A stretch of 64,000 nucleotides of DNA from Dipylidium caninum. Its lineage: Eukaryota > Platyhelminthes > Cestoda > Cyclophyllidea > Dipylidiidae. A program made the translations under genes and the position numbers. The stretch spans positions 419,783 to 483,782 of the forward strand of contig QEYB01000850.1 in assembly GCA_017562135.1 (NCBI GenBank), given 5' to 3'. How positions within the stretch are numbered: position 1 is the first letter of the stretch; each line of letters starts with the position of its first letter. Shown here piece by piece: positions 11,801 through 23,239 of the stretch. The notes below the pieces were generated by a model, which saw only the letters and a program-made list of their open reading frames with translations, searched no databases and was not told where the DNA came from.

Positions 11801-14190
11801 GTAGATGGCGAGATTTAGACAGGACAATAAAATCGCGTCAAGGCATTGGAGCAGACAACAATTCACATTTGATAGTATGAGGAATCAATTCATTGTTGAG
11901 TAAGGTTGGTTAGATTATCTTGGTGATCTGTGGGTCGTGTTTACAAAATGAGTGAAATTTAAAAAGCGGACTAGATTTCCCCACACAGTACCTTCGAGGT
12001 GTAATGCCATATGCTTTGGTCAAAAGTATGCACACAAATGTCGTCGAATCAGGTTTCAGTAATGCACGCGGGATATAAACAAAGGAGATCATCAAGACCA
12101 CTTGAACTAAAGTTTAAGGTATTCCTGGTTAGGTTAAAATCCGTAACTCATGCAATATCAGTGATGTCTGTGTAAAATGTAAATCAAGCAAATGTGTTGC
12201 GAACCGCTGTTATTTAAGGCGGTAGAAGAGGCGGAGGAGGCCGAGATGCCTCGCCAAATATAGCAACTGTCAAGGTCGCAGCGCCGTAAAGCTCCTAAAT
12301 GATTGGTTGGGAAGAATGAAGACTGTTAGTCACTGTGGCCACGTAATAACACCCATGCCTTCTGTCACGCGAAAAACACGAATTGCGACGAAATATTGCT
12401 ACAGGGGAAGTCGGTCCACGAGAAAAGATAATGCTCGGCCTCTGTCATTGGTCCACAAAAACGCAAATCTAGTAATCCGCGTAGTAATATAGAATAAGGG
12501 TTTACATATATGAGGCAGAGATTATCGTTTAATGAGAAAGTGGAAGCAAATAATGATTCTATGAGATAAAGAAACGTCTTTGAATAACGAAACTAGAGAA
12601 CCTGAATAACCAACAAAAAATTCCTAAAATTCCAAATTTCCTCACCACAGAAAAAGGCCAACACATTGTTCGAAGGATTATGTTCCATGTAGAAACTACA
12701 CAGCAATGGCAAACAAGTGTATAAATCATGCAATGTGATTAATAAGCTTGGAACAATTCACATTGAGAAACACGCACAAAAGTAAACTGTGCATCAGCGT
12801 AAACAGTAAATTTGATTGAAGTAAGAAATTGATCAGGACTTGATTGCATAGTGAAGAAATTTGAAACGCTGTTCAGTGAAGAGACCGAAATAGGCGCCTT
12901 TTCAAACATAATACAAAAAGTTATAATATGAAAAAAAAGTGATTGAACGATAATGGGTCGAAAAAACACGATAATAATCTCAAATGTACACTTAGTGTGA
13001 ATCAGCGTGTAGTTACGCACCCGGAAAGAAAATGAGTAATTAGGAGAAACCGCAAATAGGCACACGGAGAGGTACAGCGCGCATGTGCGCACACAAACAC
13101 AGAGAAAGACGGACATGAAAAACACGTGTTCAAACCCATTTTGTGTGAAATAATGGAGATGTAAAAGTAAAGGAGTAAACTTAGTTCAGACCTAAAAGAT
13201 AAAATTGAGTGGATGAGACGAAGATGTTTGGTAAAAGGGGTGGTTGGGGTTTGATTATAAATTGAAGAATTATTAAAAAAGGAAAAAGAGTCAAATTCAA
13301 GCAACTGGAGAAGTTTAACTGATAATAATACGACCAAGTGAAAGTTCTATAATAATCAAACGGTTGAGTCGGAAACACGATGAGGAGATATAATGCAGGT
13401 AAATGTTATATCTCATTATCTAATAAACCTTACCACGATGCAAGAGACATAAAAATAAAAAAGACTTACTATACTTCCGGCAACATAAGTGAGAAAACAT
13501 GGTGAGAAAGGATAGGTGGGAAATAACAAAACCGTTGCGACTACTTCATATGAAGGGAATACTAGGTGAAGCTGATTGTAGACCTAACGGATATGGGAAA
13601 GTGAACTTAATCAAATTTATGAGCAGAGTTGTGAATGAAAATACTGAACAATGAAAAATCCAACCGCATGATCCAATCTTTGGTAGTAACTCGAATATCA
13701 CACCTGTACAAACTATTAGGAGTGAAATGAAGCGGAGAGAGGAGGCAAGGGCAGCGAATAGATAAATGGCAATAAGCGATGATGGATGTAGCTCAAGCAA
13801 AAAATGTTAACGCATTAACAACATGGCATACATTGTGAAAACATGTGTATAACAGTCAGAGAAGATGCAATTCAAGTTTGTTAATTTACAGACGTGTAAA
13901 CCTTACCCGCAAAATGATGCCTTTCCTAATTTCAAATAACGCGGATGCGGGCCCCAAGGTCAATAAATATATAGTTTTGTTTAACAAGACTAAAAATTCA
14001 TTTTTAACTTTGAAAAAATACAACAGTAGTTGTATAAATTTAAGTTAAACTAATGGAAAATTGCACTGAAGTTGGTTACTAAACCAATTTACTTTATTGG
14101 CCAATCAGTAATAGCGTCCATTGGGCGCGCTTTGAAGGCTTTGGCCGCCCGCCTGATTCGCTGCCATTGACCTTTTGTCAAAAGGAGTGT
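8860..14190. other. Gene-poor AT-rich stretch
   Basis: No exon with convincing splice sites or recognisable protein motifs was seen on either strand. The open frames present on the minus strand around 12.7-13.8 kb are low-complexity, hydrophobic Phe/Ser/Leu-rich readings of AT-rich sequence. The stretch probably contains introns or the 5' part of the CEP170-like gene, or intergenic DNA before the membrane receptor gene. Confidence 0.4.
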
Positions 14191-14197
14191 AGGACAA

Positions 14198-14420
14198 ATG
14201 CGAAGGGTTACTTTAAACCTCCTACTTATCTTTGTTTCTGTATTGACGGAGAAATGTGACAAGGATTTTGACGTACATTTGAATACGATAATTCTTACCC
14301 ATGCTTTCGGAGAAAAACGGCGCAACTTTTATCCGAAAACTGATGGTTGATTCGTTAGATCAGTGCCTAAAGCATTGTTGCGACACAAGCGGATGCACAG
14401 TTGGTATTTACGGACCCAAG
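14198..14420 (+). CDS. Exon 1 of MANSC/LDLa receptor: signal peptide and MANSC-type Cys domain
   Basis: ATG at 14198 begins MRRVTLNLLLIFVSVLTEKC, a clear signal peptide. It continues to KRRNFYPK, after which that frame stops at TGA. In the next frame the sequence carries on as LMVDSLDQCLKHCCDTSGC and then TVGIYGPK, the CxxxCCxxxxC pattern of a MANSC domain. The switch falls on a run of four A at 14336-14339; one A fewer would keep a single frame. This is either a one-base assembly error or a real frameshift. The exon probably ends at AAG before GTTTCA (14421). Confidence 0.6.
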
Positions 14421-14674
14421 GTTTCAAAATGTCCATTGCGTTTCATTAAGTTTTGAAACAGTGTGAATAAATGCCGTTTCTTTTCTAGCGACGTAGTGTG
14501 TGTTTTCTCTTTAACTGTCAGAAGCCAAACGTATGCAATTTCACCACAGATTTGGACTATTCTGTTCTTGTTCGCCACTCTTCCTTGCCTGATTTGCTCA
14601 AAATATCTAAGGTTGATACGCACCCGCAAGGTAAATATGACTTTGTTGTGGCTTTATTTGAATAAAGGGACTCT

Positions 14675-14781
14675 CCATGGAGCATGTAGCCCTCAAATGC
14701 CTTGCACTGGAGTAAATAACATTTGTGATTCTGGTCAGTGTGTATGTAAACCCGGATTTGTAGCAAAAGAAAACGATTGTG
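14675..14781 (+). CDS. EGF/EB-like Cys-rich exon of the receptor
   Basis: The open frame contains ACSPQMPCTGVNNICDSGQC and then VCKPGFVAKENDC. This is the Cys spacing of a short EGF-like or EB module (C-x5-C-x6-C-x4-C-x-C-x8-C). The exon ends at the GTAACT donor at 14782, leaving one base of phase. Its exact start is uncertain; the AATAAAG just before 14675 is one possible acceptor. Confidence 0.6.
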
Positions 14782-14842
14782 GTAACTTCTCTCTGACTAA
14801 CTTCGACATACCGACTAGTTCTTTCATTCTGTAGCAAACCAG

Positions 14843-14950
14843 AGCTTCAATTTCAGTGTGACGACGCCACCGCTTGCATAGCCCTATACGACGTTTGCAA
14901 CGGAGTCGCAGAATGTCCTGACGGTTCCGATGAAGCTTCTTGTAATAGAG
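14843..14950 (+). CDS. LDL-receptor class A exon
   Basis: An exon starting after ACCAG (AG at 14841-14842) joins in phase 1 with the previous exon. It reads ELQFQC, then DDATACIALYDVCNGVAEC, then PDGSDEASCN. All six LDLa cysteines and the calcium-binding acidic cluster (DGSDE) are present. The donor is GTTCGT at 14951. LDLa modules bind extracellular ligands in a calcium-dependent manner. Confidence 0.8.
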
Positions 14951-15028
14951 GTTCGTGACATAATGAAAATGCGCTTATTTTTTTCACTTCTACTGTGAAG
15001 CTTTTCGTTATAGAAACGCAAATATCAG

Positions 15029-15609
15029 AGAATCTAAAATCCATTTTGGAGCCTAAATCAGACACCCGAGGGCTAGCTAGACCTCGTTTTCTTAACGAAC
15101 CAACGTTTTTGTTTCGGCATGGTGAGCAGCGCCAAACATTGGAAAACCATTACGATTCGAAGGAACGTCCTTTGCGGAAACTTAAATTTGCTTCCGACTT
15201 TAGTTCACGCCACATCTATGAAAGTGATAAGGAGTACTTTCCGTCGGCTTATTTTGGGTCCTTAGATTCAGAAACATCGTCTGTACTACTTCCCGAGGCA
15301 CACAAGAAATATCAACATTCCGAAGATGCTGTTAGCCAATTATTGGATGGCTCTCATAGATTTCGCTCCCGAAGTGGATATCCAACACACTTTATTGATG
15401 ATTCCTATACTCCAAATGAAATTTTATCCGAACATCGTAAACTTATAGTCGGGAGACTTCCAACGCGATCGCATTACGTACCTATTAGGTACCTGGATGA
15501 GGGTGATGAGAAATACCCCAATGCACGCTACCGAAGTAATGACTTTTCTCGACAACCCAAATTGCGGCATCGGAAGACGGAACCGCTAGTAGAACACTCA
15601 AGTAATAGT
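15029..15609 (+). CDS. Long low-complexity extracellular linker exon of the receptor
   Basis: Acceptor AATATCAG at 15021-15028 gives phase 1, matching the end of the LDLa exon. The frame is open for about 195 codons (ENLKSILEPKSDTRGLARPR at the start) and is rich in Ser, Arg, Tyr and His with no cysteines. It looks like a disordered stalk between the Cys-rich head and the membrane. A GTAATA donor inside CACTCAAGTAATAG, near the end of the open frame, keeps phase 1; otherwise the frame reaches a stop at 15640-15642. Confidence 0.6.
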
Positions 15610-16167
15610 TTTAAATTTTTTGTTTCTATTGCGTTGGCGTGAGCACTTCCGAGTTTATTTAATAAGATAAGCCTATGAATTCATTTTCTGATCGTCACCT
15701 ACTTGTGTCATATAAGCATCATTGGACAGGATGCCTAAATTCTTCGAAACCCTTACTTCACTAAACTATAAGTTATGTGGTATTTTTGTCCTTTTACTTA
15801 TCAGTATGTGGCTACTGTCGCGCAGTACCCGTACTCAAGACGCCTATTCAATGTGCAGCGTTTAAAAGAAAAACTGATGTAAAATCACCCCAAATTTAAT
15901 GCTTTGTGCATCAATTTACCTTAGTACAGATTAGTTATACGATTCTTTAAAATGCTGCTTCGACTAACTACAGGAAAAGGTAAGTGTAACTGAATGATTT
16001 CGTAGAATAGCCCATTTCGGTGCTTACGATACAATCCACACCTGTTTTAAAATTCCAATGTTTTTTTACATCTACCATCTTGTTGCTTTCGAAGGTTTGA
16101 GTTCCTCTGCCCCTACCCATGTTTTACCGTACTTATGCCAACTTCTAGCATCCCAATTTCATTCCAG

Positions 16168-16376
16168 GAAGTGTGGACGAGTTATATGATCATATTATTC
16201 ACATATCTATAAGTAGAAATTTTAAAAGTTCTTCGGGAAGACTCTATGTAATGTATATATTGAGCGATAGGTTTACTTCTCGGTTTCAGGTTCAAAACGT
16301 TCCGACAAAATTCAACCAGATAACCAACATGATGATTCCCGGAAAGAGGCAGATAATCGTGGGTTACCTTTTCTAA
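16168..16376 (+). CDS. Possible small exon of the receptor
   Basis: An ATTCCAG acceptor (16161-16167) followed by a phase-1 frame reading SVDELYDHIIHISISRNFKS. The 3' boundary is unclear. An alternative acceptor TTTCAG at about 16287-16292 would use a hydrophilic frame (SKRSDKIQPDNQHDDSRKEA). The listed end is the end of the open frame, not a proven splice site. Confidence 0.35.
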
Positions 16377-16495
16377 ACCACTACTTATTATTTATTCTCT
16401 TTGTTTCAACCTCTTACTGAAAGTCGTAATTACTAGGGATTTTAGTCTCTTGCAACTGAAAAAAAATGATAAATGTTACACCTATTTGCCTTTAG

Positions 16496-16770
16496 GCAAG
16501 ACTACTACAAAGGACGCATTTGGTCCATTCGCACAGAGTGGTTATCAGTGGCACATCGCCGCAATTCTTTTGGCCATTTGTCTGGGTCTGATATCATGTC
16601 TCTTCGGGCTGTTGGTAGGTCGCTGTCGCCGTCGTGGTCGCTTTGAGGCGGAAGGACCGCGATCGAAAGCTGTCGCCGCGAGTAATTTGCGCCAACGGAT
16701 TAGGCGAACTCGAGGTCTATCAAATAATGACCTCGAGAAAAGCGGTCTATTGTCTAAGCTTCAACTGTGA
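16496..16770 (+). CDS. Last exon of receptor: transmembrane helix and cytoplasmic tail
   Basis: Acceptor TTGCCTTTAG (ending 16495) enters in phase 1. The peptide has a hydrophobic helix (WHIAAILLAICLGLISCLFG, then LLVG) followed directly by a stop-transfer basic cluster (RCRRRGRFEAEG) and a basic tail ending KSGLLSKLQL before TGA at 16768-16770. This makes the product a type I membrane protein. Signal peptide, MANSC, Cys-rich module, LDLa and one helix resembles the vertebrate LRP11 plan, although I see no PKD domain. The ligand and function are unknown. Confidence 0.75.
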
Positions 16771-17319
16771 TGTTATGATGTGATATTGGCATTCCCTCAA
16801 TCCATCGCCTACGTTCCTCGTGCAATATCCAAAATATTTTTGTTGTAATTGTCCTTGTCTTGTCAGATGGCTTCTCCTTCGCATCTATTTGATACGCATT
16901 TCCTCGAATTTTATCATTTCTTGACACTTCAATTCAGTGCTATTTATTGCCTATCTTTTGCCTTTGTCTTTGCCTTCTGAGCTAAACGATGGTTAGAAAT
17001 GCGCATTTTTCTGCTATTTCCCATAGATTCAATGCAGCATGGTAGTGTACGATTTGCGTAACTAGTTTCCACAGAGATAGACTTTAATATCCATCATAGA
17101 AAAATTTAGGCTGGATTAAACCTGCCTCATTTTTCATTTCAGTGTTCTAACTGTACTGCAAAATAAATAACAGCGGATAGTGTATAAACTACAGAAAAAA
17201 AAACCCGCTGGGACAGAAAGGGAATAGTTTTAGAAATTTTCCTTCTTGAGAGACGGTGACCATATCCCTTAAAAACCAAGCGCCTAAACACGACTGAGCT
17301 GGCGATCTCTGATGTCAAA

Positions 17320-17500
17320 TGAGGTTACAACATCAAATACGATGAAAAGCAGAGGCGGGCTGGAAAGAATTCTTATTCATAACGGCGTTGGTAGTGTAAA
17401 GCTTCGCGCCTTTTCGGCTTTGAACGTTACTCATGGGGAGGTTGTCGAGAATGCAAGGATTGAAACAGAGGATGGGATTACATGGCAGGAAGTGTAGATT
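17320..17500 (-). pseudogene. Fragment related to the RING exon of the palindrome
   Basis: The sequence around 17420-17480 (for example CATGGGGAGGTTGTCGAGAA) matches the antisense of the RING-exon region at about 21030-21090, differing by scattered substitutions and indels. It is a third, degraded copy of that exon segment, lying just outside the palindrome's left edge in the same orientation as the left-arm gene. No open RING frame remains. Confidence 0.55.
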
Positions 17501-17619
17501 GACAAGTCACCATGAGATGTCAAAAATATTTTTTATGCGTAGAGACTATTTCAACAGGGATGAAGGGGTATGATATATAGTCAATTGACGAGACTCTAAA
17601 TCGCATTTACTCCTTATGA

Positions 17620-17765
17620 GAATGGCCTCCTGACTGCTGAATAAGCAAAGATATTAAAGTGAAGAGGAAGGGAACTTTTTCAATGGGATTTCATCGTATC
17701 TCCCTTATTTTTCGCATAACCTCGCCAACGCATTGCCGGCAGTTGTCGATGCTCGAATGATCTGG
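17620..17765. repeat. Direct repeat copy A of a roughly 140 bp element
   Basis: Resembles 18820-18960 in the same orientation. Shared landmarks are CTGACTGCTGAATAAGC, a purine-rich AGAGGAAG block, TCATCGTATCTCCCTT and CTCGCCAACGCATTG. A related, inverted version is visible near 56.65-56.80 kb. It appears to be a dispersed repeat; no coding capacity was seen. Confidence 0.5.
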
Positions 17766-18819
17766 TCTCTGTTGAAATGTCGCGTGGAACGGCCACGGTC
17801 AGTCTGCGAATCTGGCCAGATTTGCCGGTGCAACTGATGAAGAAGAAGAAGGGAGAAACCGGAAGAGATCGGTAGTCGAGGCTTCCGGCTATTACCGTCT
17901 CATATGCGAGCTCAAACTCGCCACAGATGAGAAGACAAGTGCAGACACCATGTTTGGTTGTACTTCAGCGTCTACCGCATTTTCATTACAACCGTTTTTA
18001 CGACAATGTGCCAGTTTCTCGCATTATTGGTTACAAAGTGGGTCCATTAAAGAAATCAGTGCTGTCAAAGCAAAGTACTTGGCAACACAGGCCCGGGGCA
18101 ACAAAACTCACACACGCACACAAAGAAGCCGAGTTATCGCACCCACGTTGCCAGAACAAAACACAAATCACAACTTTCTTTTGCTCGAGAGTCATGAATC
18201 CCTTTACGATAAGCAACTGGAAAGTTCACCCTGACGGATGTCGGCATTTGTTGTGCGATAAATCTTTTTTTCTATTATTGACTCCACAATAGCACAGTTG
18301 ACTCTTCTTGACACATGTTGATTACGGCTTTCCCTTGTTACAATGGGGACTCTAATTCTGCTTCTTGAACTTTCAAATACCGGATGGCCTCAGTGGCAGC
18401 CACAACCGCCTCAATTACATTGTGGAGTATTCCTGGACAGCGTCATTTGTCCTCAGCGGTTCGGCAGAACGACGACACTTTTCCCACGCTTTTACAATCT
18501 TCTTTGGTGACAAGTGGATTCTCGAGCTACTAATTTAAAGTTTTCACGAAATCAAAGGTCTGTTAAATAGCCTGCTATTTACTTAACAAAACACCGGCTC
18601 TTACGTACAAGTATTTTTTTCGGATTCCACGCCCTATGAGAAGTCGAGATGAAACCTCGTCTCAGCATCATTTCTAATTGCCTTCATGCGCATCCCAGAG
18701 GTCTCTTTAGCCGCAACCAACTCACATGGCCCCGACCATTCAGCGGTGTTGTGTCCAACTCTGCTCTTTATTTCTCGCCTCATAGCAGAGGGATGTCGTA
18801 AAACCCATCTTTTGTGCGA

Positions 18820-18960
18820 GGCGAGGCTTCCTGACTGTCTGCTGAATACGCACATATTTTAAAATGAGGAGGAAGAAAGCTTTTAATGGAATATCATCGC
18901 ATCTCCCTTGGATTTGGTAACGCATCGTCTTTGCATCGCAGTCTCGTCGACGCCTCCTGT
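18820..18960. repeat. Direct repeat copy B of the roughly 140 bp element
   Basis: Second copy of the element described at 17620-17765, recognisable from CTGACTGTCTGCTGAATACG and ATATCATCGCATCTCCCTT. Unlike copy A, this one is inside the palindrome and has its counterpart in the right arm. Confidence 0.5.
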
Positions 18961-19394
18961 TCAAATGGAGTTGATTGTCCGTCCACGGGCCAGAGTTCTT
19001 AGCTGACCGGTGGCACTGGCATACATTGCGAGTCTCCCTCTTTTGACTGTGTCATCATTTTGACATGTTAAACCTGCGGAGTGCGTGGACAAGTCTTAGC
19101 GAAGACGGAAAATGGCCGTCAGGTGAAGCGACACAAGAGACAAAAGCTACTTTGAGGAATTTTAATTTGAAAAGGATAGGAATATCACAGGCCAGTGGAT
19201 TTCATCATTTGTGGCTGAGGGGAGTAAGCACATACTGTAACATTTCTCTAACTCAAGTGAGTCATTTTACGAGCGTAGCCTCAACTTCTTCGGTCCTTTC
19301 CTCGGCATCGCCCTACAAGAAAGCGTTTTTTTTTCGTTTCATCAGACAGCCCATGAGCTTATTTGGAATCCAACAATAACTCATCTTTCAAAAA

Positions 19395-21122
19395 TCCTAC
19401 CTTCTTGACGACTCCCATGGTTTTGTTCATATTCCACTCATACTCTGCGGCTTCTTCCTTTGAAATGATGAACTTAAAATCCTCAAGCATATCTTTTACC
19501 TGTAATGAGAAATGTTACGACTAAGAGAACCACTCTGTCCAATGCTTTCTCGCTTTCCATACAGTGAATAATGCTTGACATGTGAGGATCCCATAGACCC
19601 ACGTTAGGAGGATGAAATTTGAAAATATTACACTTACCCGTGAATAGTTTGCCGCAGACAATAAGAAATTTGGTCTCGATAGGTTTGCGACTTCCTTCTT
19701 CACATTAATGAGCGGTATCCATTCCAAGGTTTAAAGTGTCGAAAGCTCCAAAACTTCCTTTAAGTCAACCTAAAGCAGAACAAGGGGCCAATAAGCATGG
19801 GACCACGGGGGGCAAGAAATGAATGGCAGGAAAAAACGCCTCACCACCTCCTCTGATAGCTCGTATTCGAATAAAGGCAAGTTCGAGGTAATTTGTCAAC
19901 TTCTAAGACGGTAGAAGACGCCAAGCTGTTTAAATAATTCAGAAAATTTTTGCACTCCGTTTCCACCTTGCCCATAGACGTAGAAAAATTGGCCGTTAAG
20001 GCAGCCTCAATCTCGGAGACAGATATATCAAGTAGTTTTTTTAAAGGAGTAAAAGTCGACGAGAATTTTTAATCACGCGTATCAAAATTTCGGTCCCGAC
20101 AAATTTGAAGCTTCTTAGCTTGATCCCTTAGAGCGAGGATTCTTGACACTTGATAGTCTATCACCTGAGTGAAAAAGGGAAGCAGGCGTTGAAGAAAGGG
20201 TTGGTTCGGCCAATGGCCCACAACGCACTCATGCGATGTTATGAACAAATATAACGAAGGGAAGCTGAGCAGGCCAAAATGGTGTCACGGATGCTGCGCA
20301 ACCCGACTGTAGCACCGAACACCGCAGTAGATGCGCCCGTTGCATGCCTCACCGAGTCCACACGTCTACCGGCAAAGCACACTATTCGCCCTTCCGACGA
20401 TGAGACTTCGAATCCCACGACTTTCGATGACGCCTCCGAGGTTGCGACATCGGGCACTTCGACGCTACCCACTCGCACGTGGAGACACCCGCTGCTGACT
20501 CGAACCACCGGTGCACCTCCACTCACGCTCACACATCAACTGACCGCAGCTATCACGCAATGGGGAGGGTGTTTCATTTCAGACAGTCGTCACGACGTCT
20601 ACGAGGCAGGTGAGGATGCCACCAAGTGACCACCTTCGACATGCACGTGGTCAAGCATGGCAATCGAAGGGGTGGAGGATGGACGACGTGTGACCGTTGC
20701 AGAGGGAACAGATGAGCGCAAGAAACTCACCGAACTGGTGTGCTTCCCTAAGCACGACGAACAAATGAGGCGATTGCAATGGGCACAATTGTTGAGAGAA
20801 GAAACGCAGGCCTCACAATCTGCGCAATTATTCTCTTCTATTGCAGGCACCCGTGGAGTGACGTTGCGACTGCTGTTTCGTTGGTATGTGGAGGAGGAAT
20901 GAGCACGAGGGTGTCCCGCGTTCGACACATAGCATGAGCCCATTTGACGCCTTATCTCCTCATGAACTCGGTCGTACAGCTTAGAGTCGGCCTTGAGTTG
21001 CTCCACCTCACACTTCTTTTGACAGATTCGGCATTGAACGCTACTCATGCGGAGGGTGTCGAGAATGCACGGGTTCAGACAGAGGATGCTTGCCACATGG
21101 CAGGATGTGTGGATTGGCAAGT
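19395..21122 (-). CDS. RING finger/coiled-coil (TRIM-like) gene, left copy, partial
   Basis: Multi-exon minus-strand gene. The first visible exon (21122-20731, acceptor TATTGCAG, donor GTGAGT) contains the second half of a RING finger (LCLNPCILDTLR then SVQCRICQKKCEVEQL) and a second Cys cluster (NNCADCEACVSSLNNCAHC). Later exons (from 20164, acceptor TCACTCAG) give coiled-coil-like peptides (VIDYQVSRILALRDQAKKLQ, MGKVETECKNFLNYLNSLAS), then EWIPLINVKKEVANLSRPNF and LEDFKFIISKEEAAEYEWNM. RING plus Cys cluster plus coiled coil suggests an E3 ubiquitin ligase of RBCC type. Frameshifts occur in the RING (near 21.10 kb) and in the coiled coil (near 20.05 kb), so this copy may be a pseudogene or contain base errors. 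The exon with the first RING cysteines was not found. Confidence 0.55.
20240..20560 (-). CDS. Possible middle exon of the RING/coiled-coil gene, left copy
   Basis: Minus-strand open frame of about 95 codons containing SSKVVGFEVSSSEGRIVCFA and GRRVDSVRHATGASTAVFGA. It lies between the RING exon and the coiled-coil exons, with a TGATAG acceptor-like site on the upstream side. The right arm has a corresponding but broken frame near 54.84-55.07 kb. No family motif was recognised. Confidence 0.35.
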
Positions 21123-21312
21123 CTGCAATAGACGCCAAAATCAGTCATTTTCATTGCAACCGCGCACTAATGTGGTCGACCGTGGTGGTTTGTTACGTCG
21201 CTGTTATGCTGCAGAAAAGTTCATCGCTGGAACAACCTGCCAGACAGTGATGCATGGTCATTGTGGGCCACCAGGACAACGATTCTGCCAACTTGCCTAC
21301 CATCAGCTTCAT

Positions 21313-21362
21313 CGTTGGGTAGGTAGGTAGGCAGGTAGGTAGACAGGTGTGTAGGTGGGTGG
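21313..21362. repeat. (GTAG)n/(GTGG)n tetranucleotide microsatellite
   Basis: An imperfect GTAGGTAGGCAGGTAGGTAG run. At the matching place in the right arm (about 53.98-54.02 kb) it is shorter and interrupted, so it expanded or contracted after duplication. Confidence 0.8.
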
Positions 21363-21877
21363 GTTGAATCAGACATATGTTGTGGAGGGGAGACATGGAT
21401 ACGCACCCATAGACTTACACAAACCACAAGCACAAATGCCACCTGGGGGGAGACACCGCGTGTCAAAGCATTTTCCACATTTCTGTGACAATTTTTCAAT
21501 CAACGCACCAAATATAGCATCACCTTCACACATTCTCACCGGTGTATACGTTGCGTAAGTTCTTCAATGCTCGGCGAGCATGGAGACGACGCTCACATGT
21601 CGAAAACGCAAAAGTCGATGAGGAGATTAGCGGAGTGGACGCACATTGTCGTCCGTAAGTGGCAAAATTCGGAAGAAGCATGAAAGTCCGTGTATGCTTG
21701 TTAACCCGGAAGTCTTCTCCCCTAACTCGGTGACCTGGTGACCAGCAGCCACCAGAGATTCGTAATGCCAATTTCCCTAGCTGGCTCAAGTAAATTGACA
21801 GCCGCCTCGAGTCTGCTGCTGACAACAGACCATAGTTTGGAAGGGAACTCAGGCCCACCTGAGACGGAAGGCAACAT

Positions 21878-21901
21878 TTCTCTCTCTCTCTCTCTCTCTC
21901 T
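21878..21901. repeat. (TC)n microsatellite, left arm
   Basis: About 12 TC units. The right-arm counterpart (about 53.35-53.42 kb) is a longer, interrupted GA tract. Confidence 0.85.
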
Positions 21902-23239
21902 ACATGTTTGTGAGCTCGCGCGCAGTGTGCACGAGACGCGAATTTCTGAGTTGTGGTGAGAAGGCGTGATGCGACCGACTGACAAGGGAGAGGTCAAGGA
22001 TAAGACCAAATAATGACTCACAGATGACCGCAGTATCGGCAGATGAGATCTGACGAAGGCTCAGCTGTCATGGGCATGCTTCCCTTTCACTCTGTTACCA
22101 CAAACACGCGTCTGCTCGCATCTCACCTTCACCCTCCCTTCTGATTGGTTGCGGACCGCCAATCAATGGATGCGTGCAACCAATCGTCTCACGGTCCACT
22201 TCACCTCTAACCTCCGCAGGTGCTGACACCTTTTGCTGATTTGCGCAATCTCTTTCCAACCTTTTCTTTGCTTCTCTGATCCGTTGTACCCCCACTGCAT
22301 CGCCTCTCGCGGTTTACTCACTTGACCTCTCTCCTTCACACTCTTCACCTCAACAGCAAGGCCATTCGTCAATTGGTCTTCCGGTTTCTCTGGCACTGTT
22401 TAGCGCAATGACGAGGTATGCCAATGTGCTCGATTTCCCAGTCTCTCGCTCAACCCAGCCCTGTCCGATCAGGTCTTACAGAAGCTACCAATCTCTCGCT
22501 CTACCTATTGTTTCGTTGATACATTTTATCATAACACCTCGGTTGATGTGTCAATTTAGTAAATACTTTATTCGAACGGCCATTAGTCGCAGGAGTAGTT
22601 CCGAGGTTTGGCGCGTGTATTCATAACACAGAAGTAGCGCGGTGAACGTGAAACGCGAGTGAAGGAAGAAGAAAAGAATAGACCTAGTTAAGTATTAGTT
22701 GCTCTGCGCCGTGAAGCTATTTGACTAAGCACTACGTTGAAGGTTTTTCCTCTGCCCACCAACATGAAAGCTCATCACGTTGAGGTGGACACTGGAGAAG
22801 CCAGCGATTATTGGCGTGTCACAATATTCACGCAAACCACTTGCCTCCCACCCACCGACGAGACGTAAAACGCACCCCCTCTGGTTCTCCAATACAGCAC
22901 CGGAGGCATGAGCCTCCAAGACGGAAAGTTTGATCGGTCACACGGATGCTCCCTCCACTGCAATTAGCGTTCTGCAGAGTTCAGAGAAAGCGCACATGTG
23001 CGACTATTCCCTCCGTCTCGAAACCCACGTTCTTTGGCCGTCTGTCTCCTCGCACGACAGACGTTCTTTCATGTGTATTCCTTGGAAGGCAACGTAGCCC
23101 ATTGGAGGAGGCCGCTGTCTGAAGGAGACTTGTGCTTAGGCAATTGATTTCCTCATCTTTCGTCACACATGATGGCCCATCTTCAAACAAGGTGTTGTAG
23201 TTTTGTGCACAAAGTCAATCGGAGACATGCGGGGGTCGA

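Noticed and set aside
12739..13378. Overlapping minus-strand frames of 65-128 codons rich in Phe, Ser, Leu and Cys
   Set aside because: They overlap each other in different frames in AT-rich sequence and look like low-complexity chance readings.
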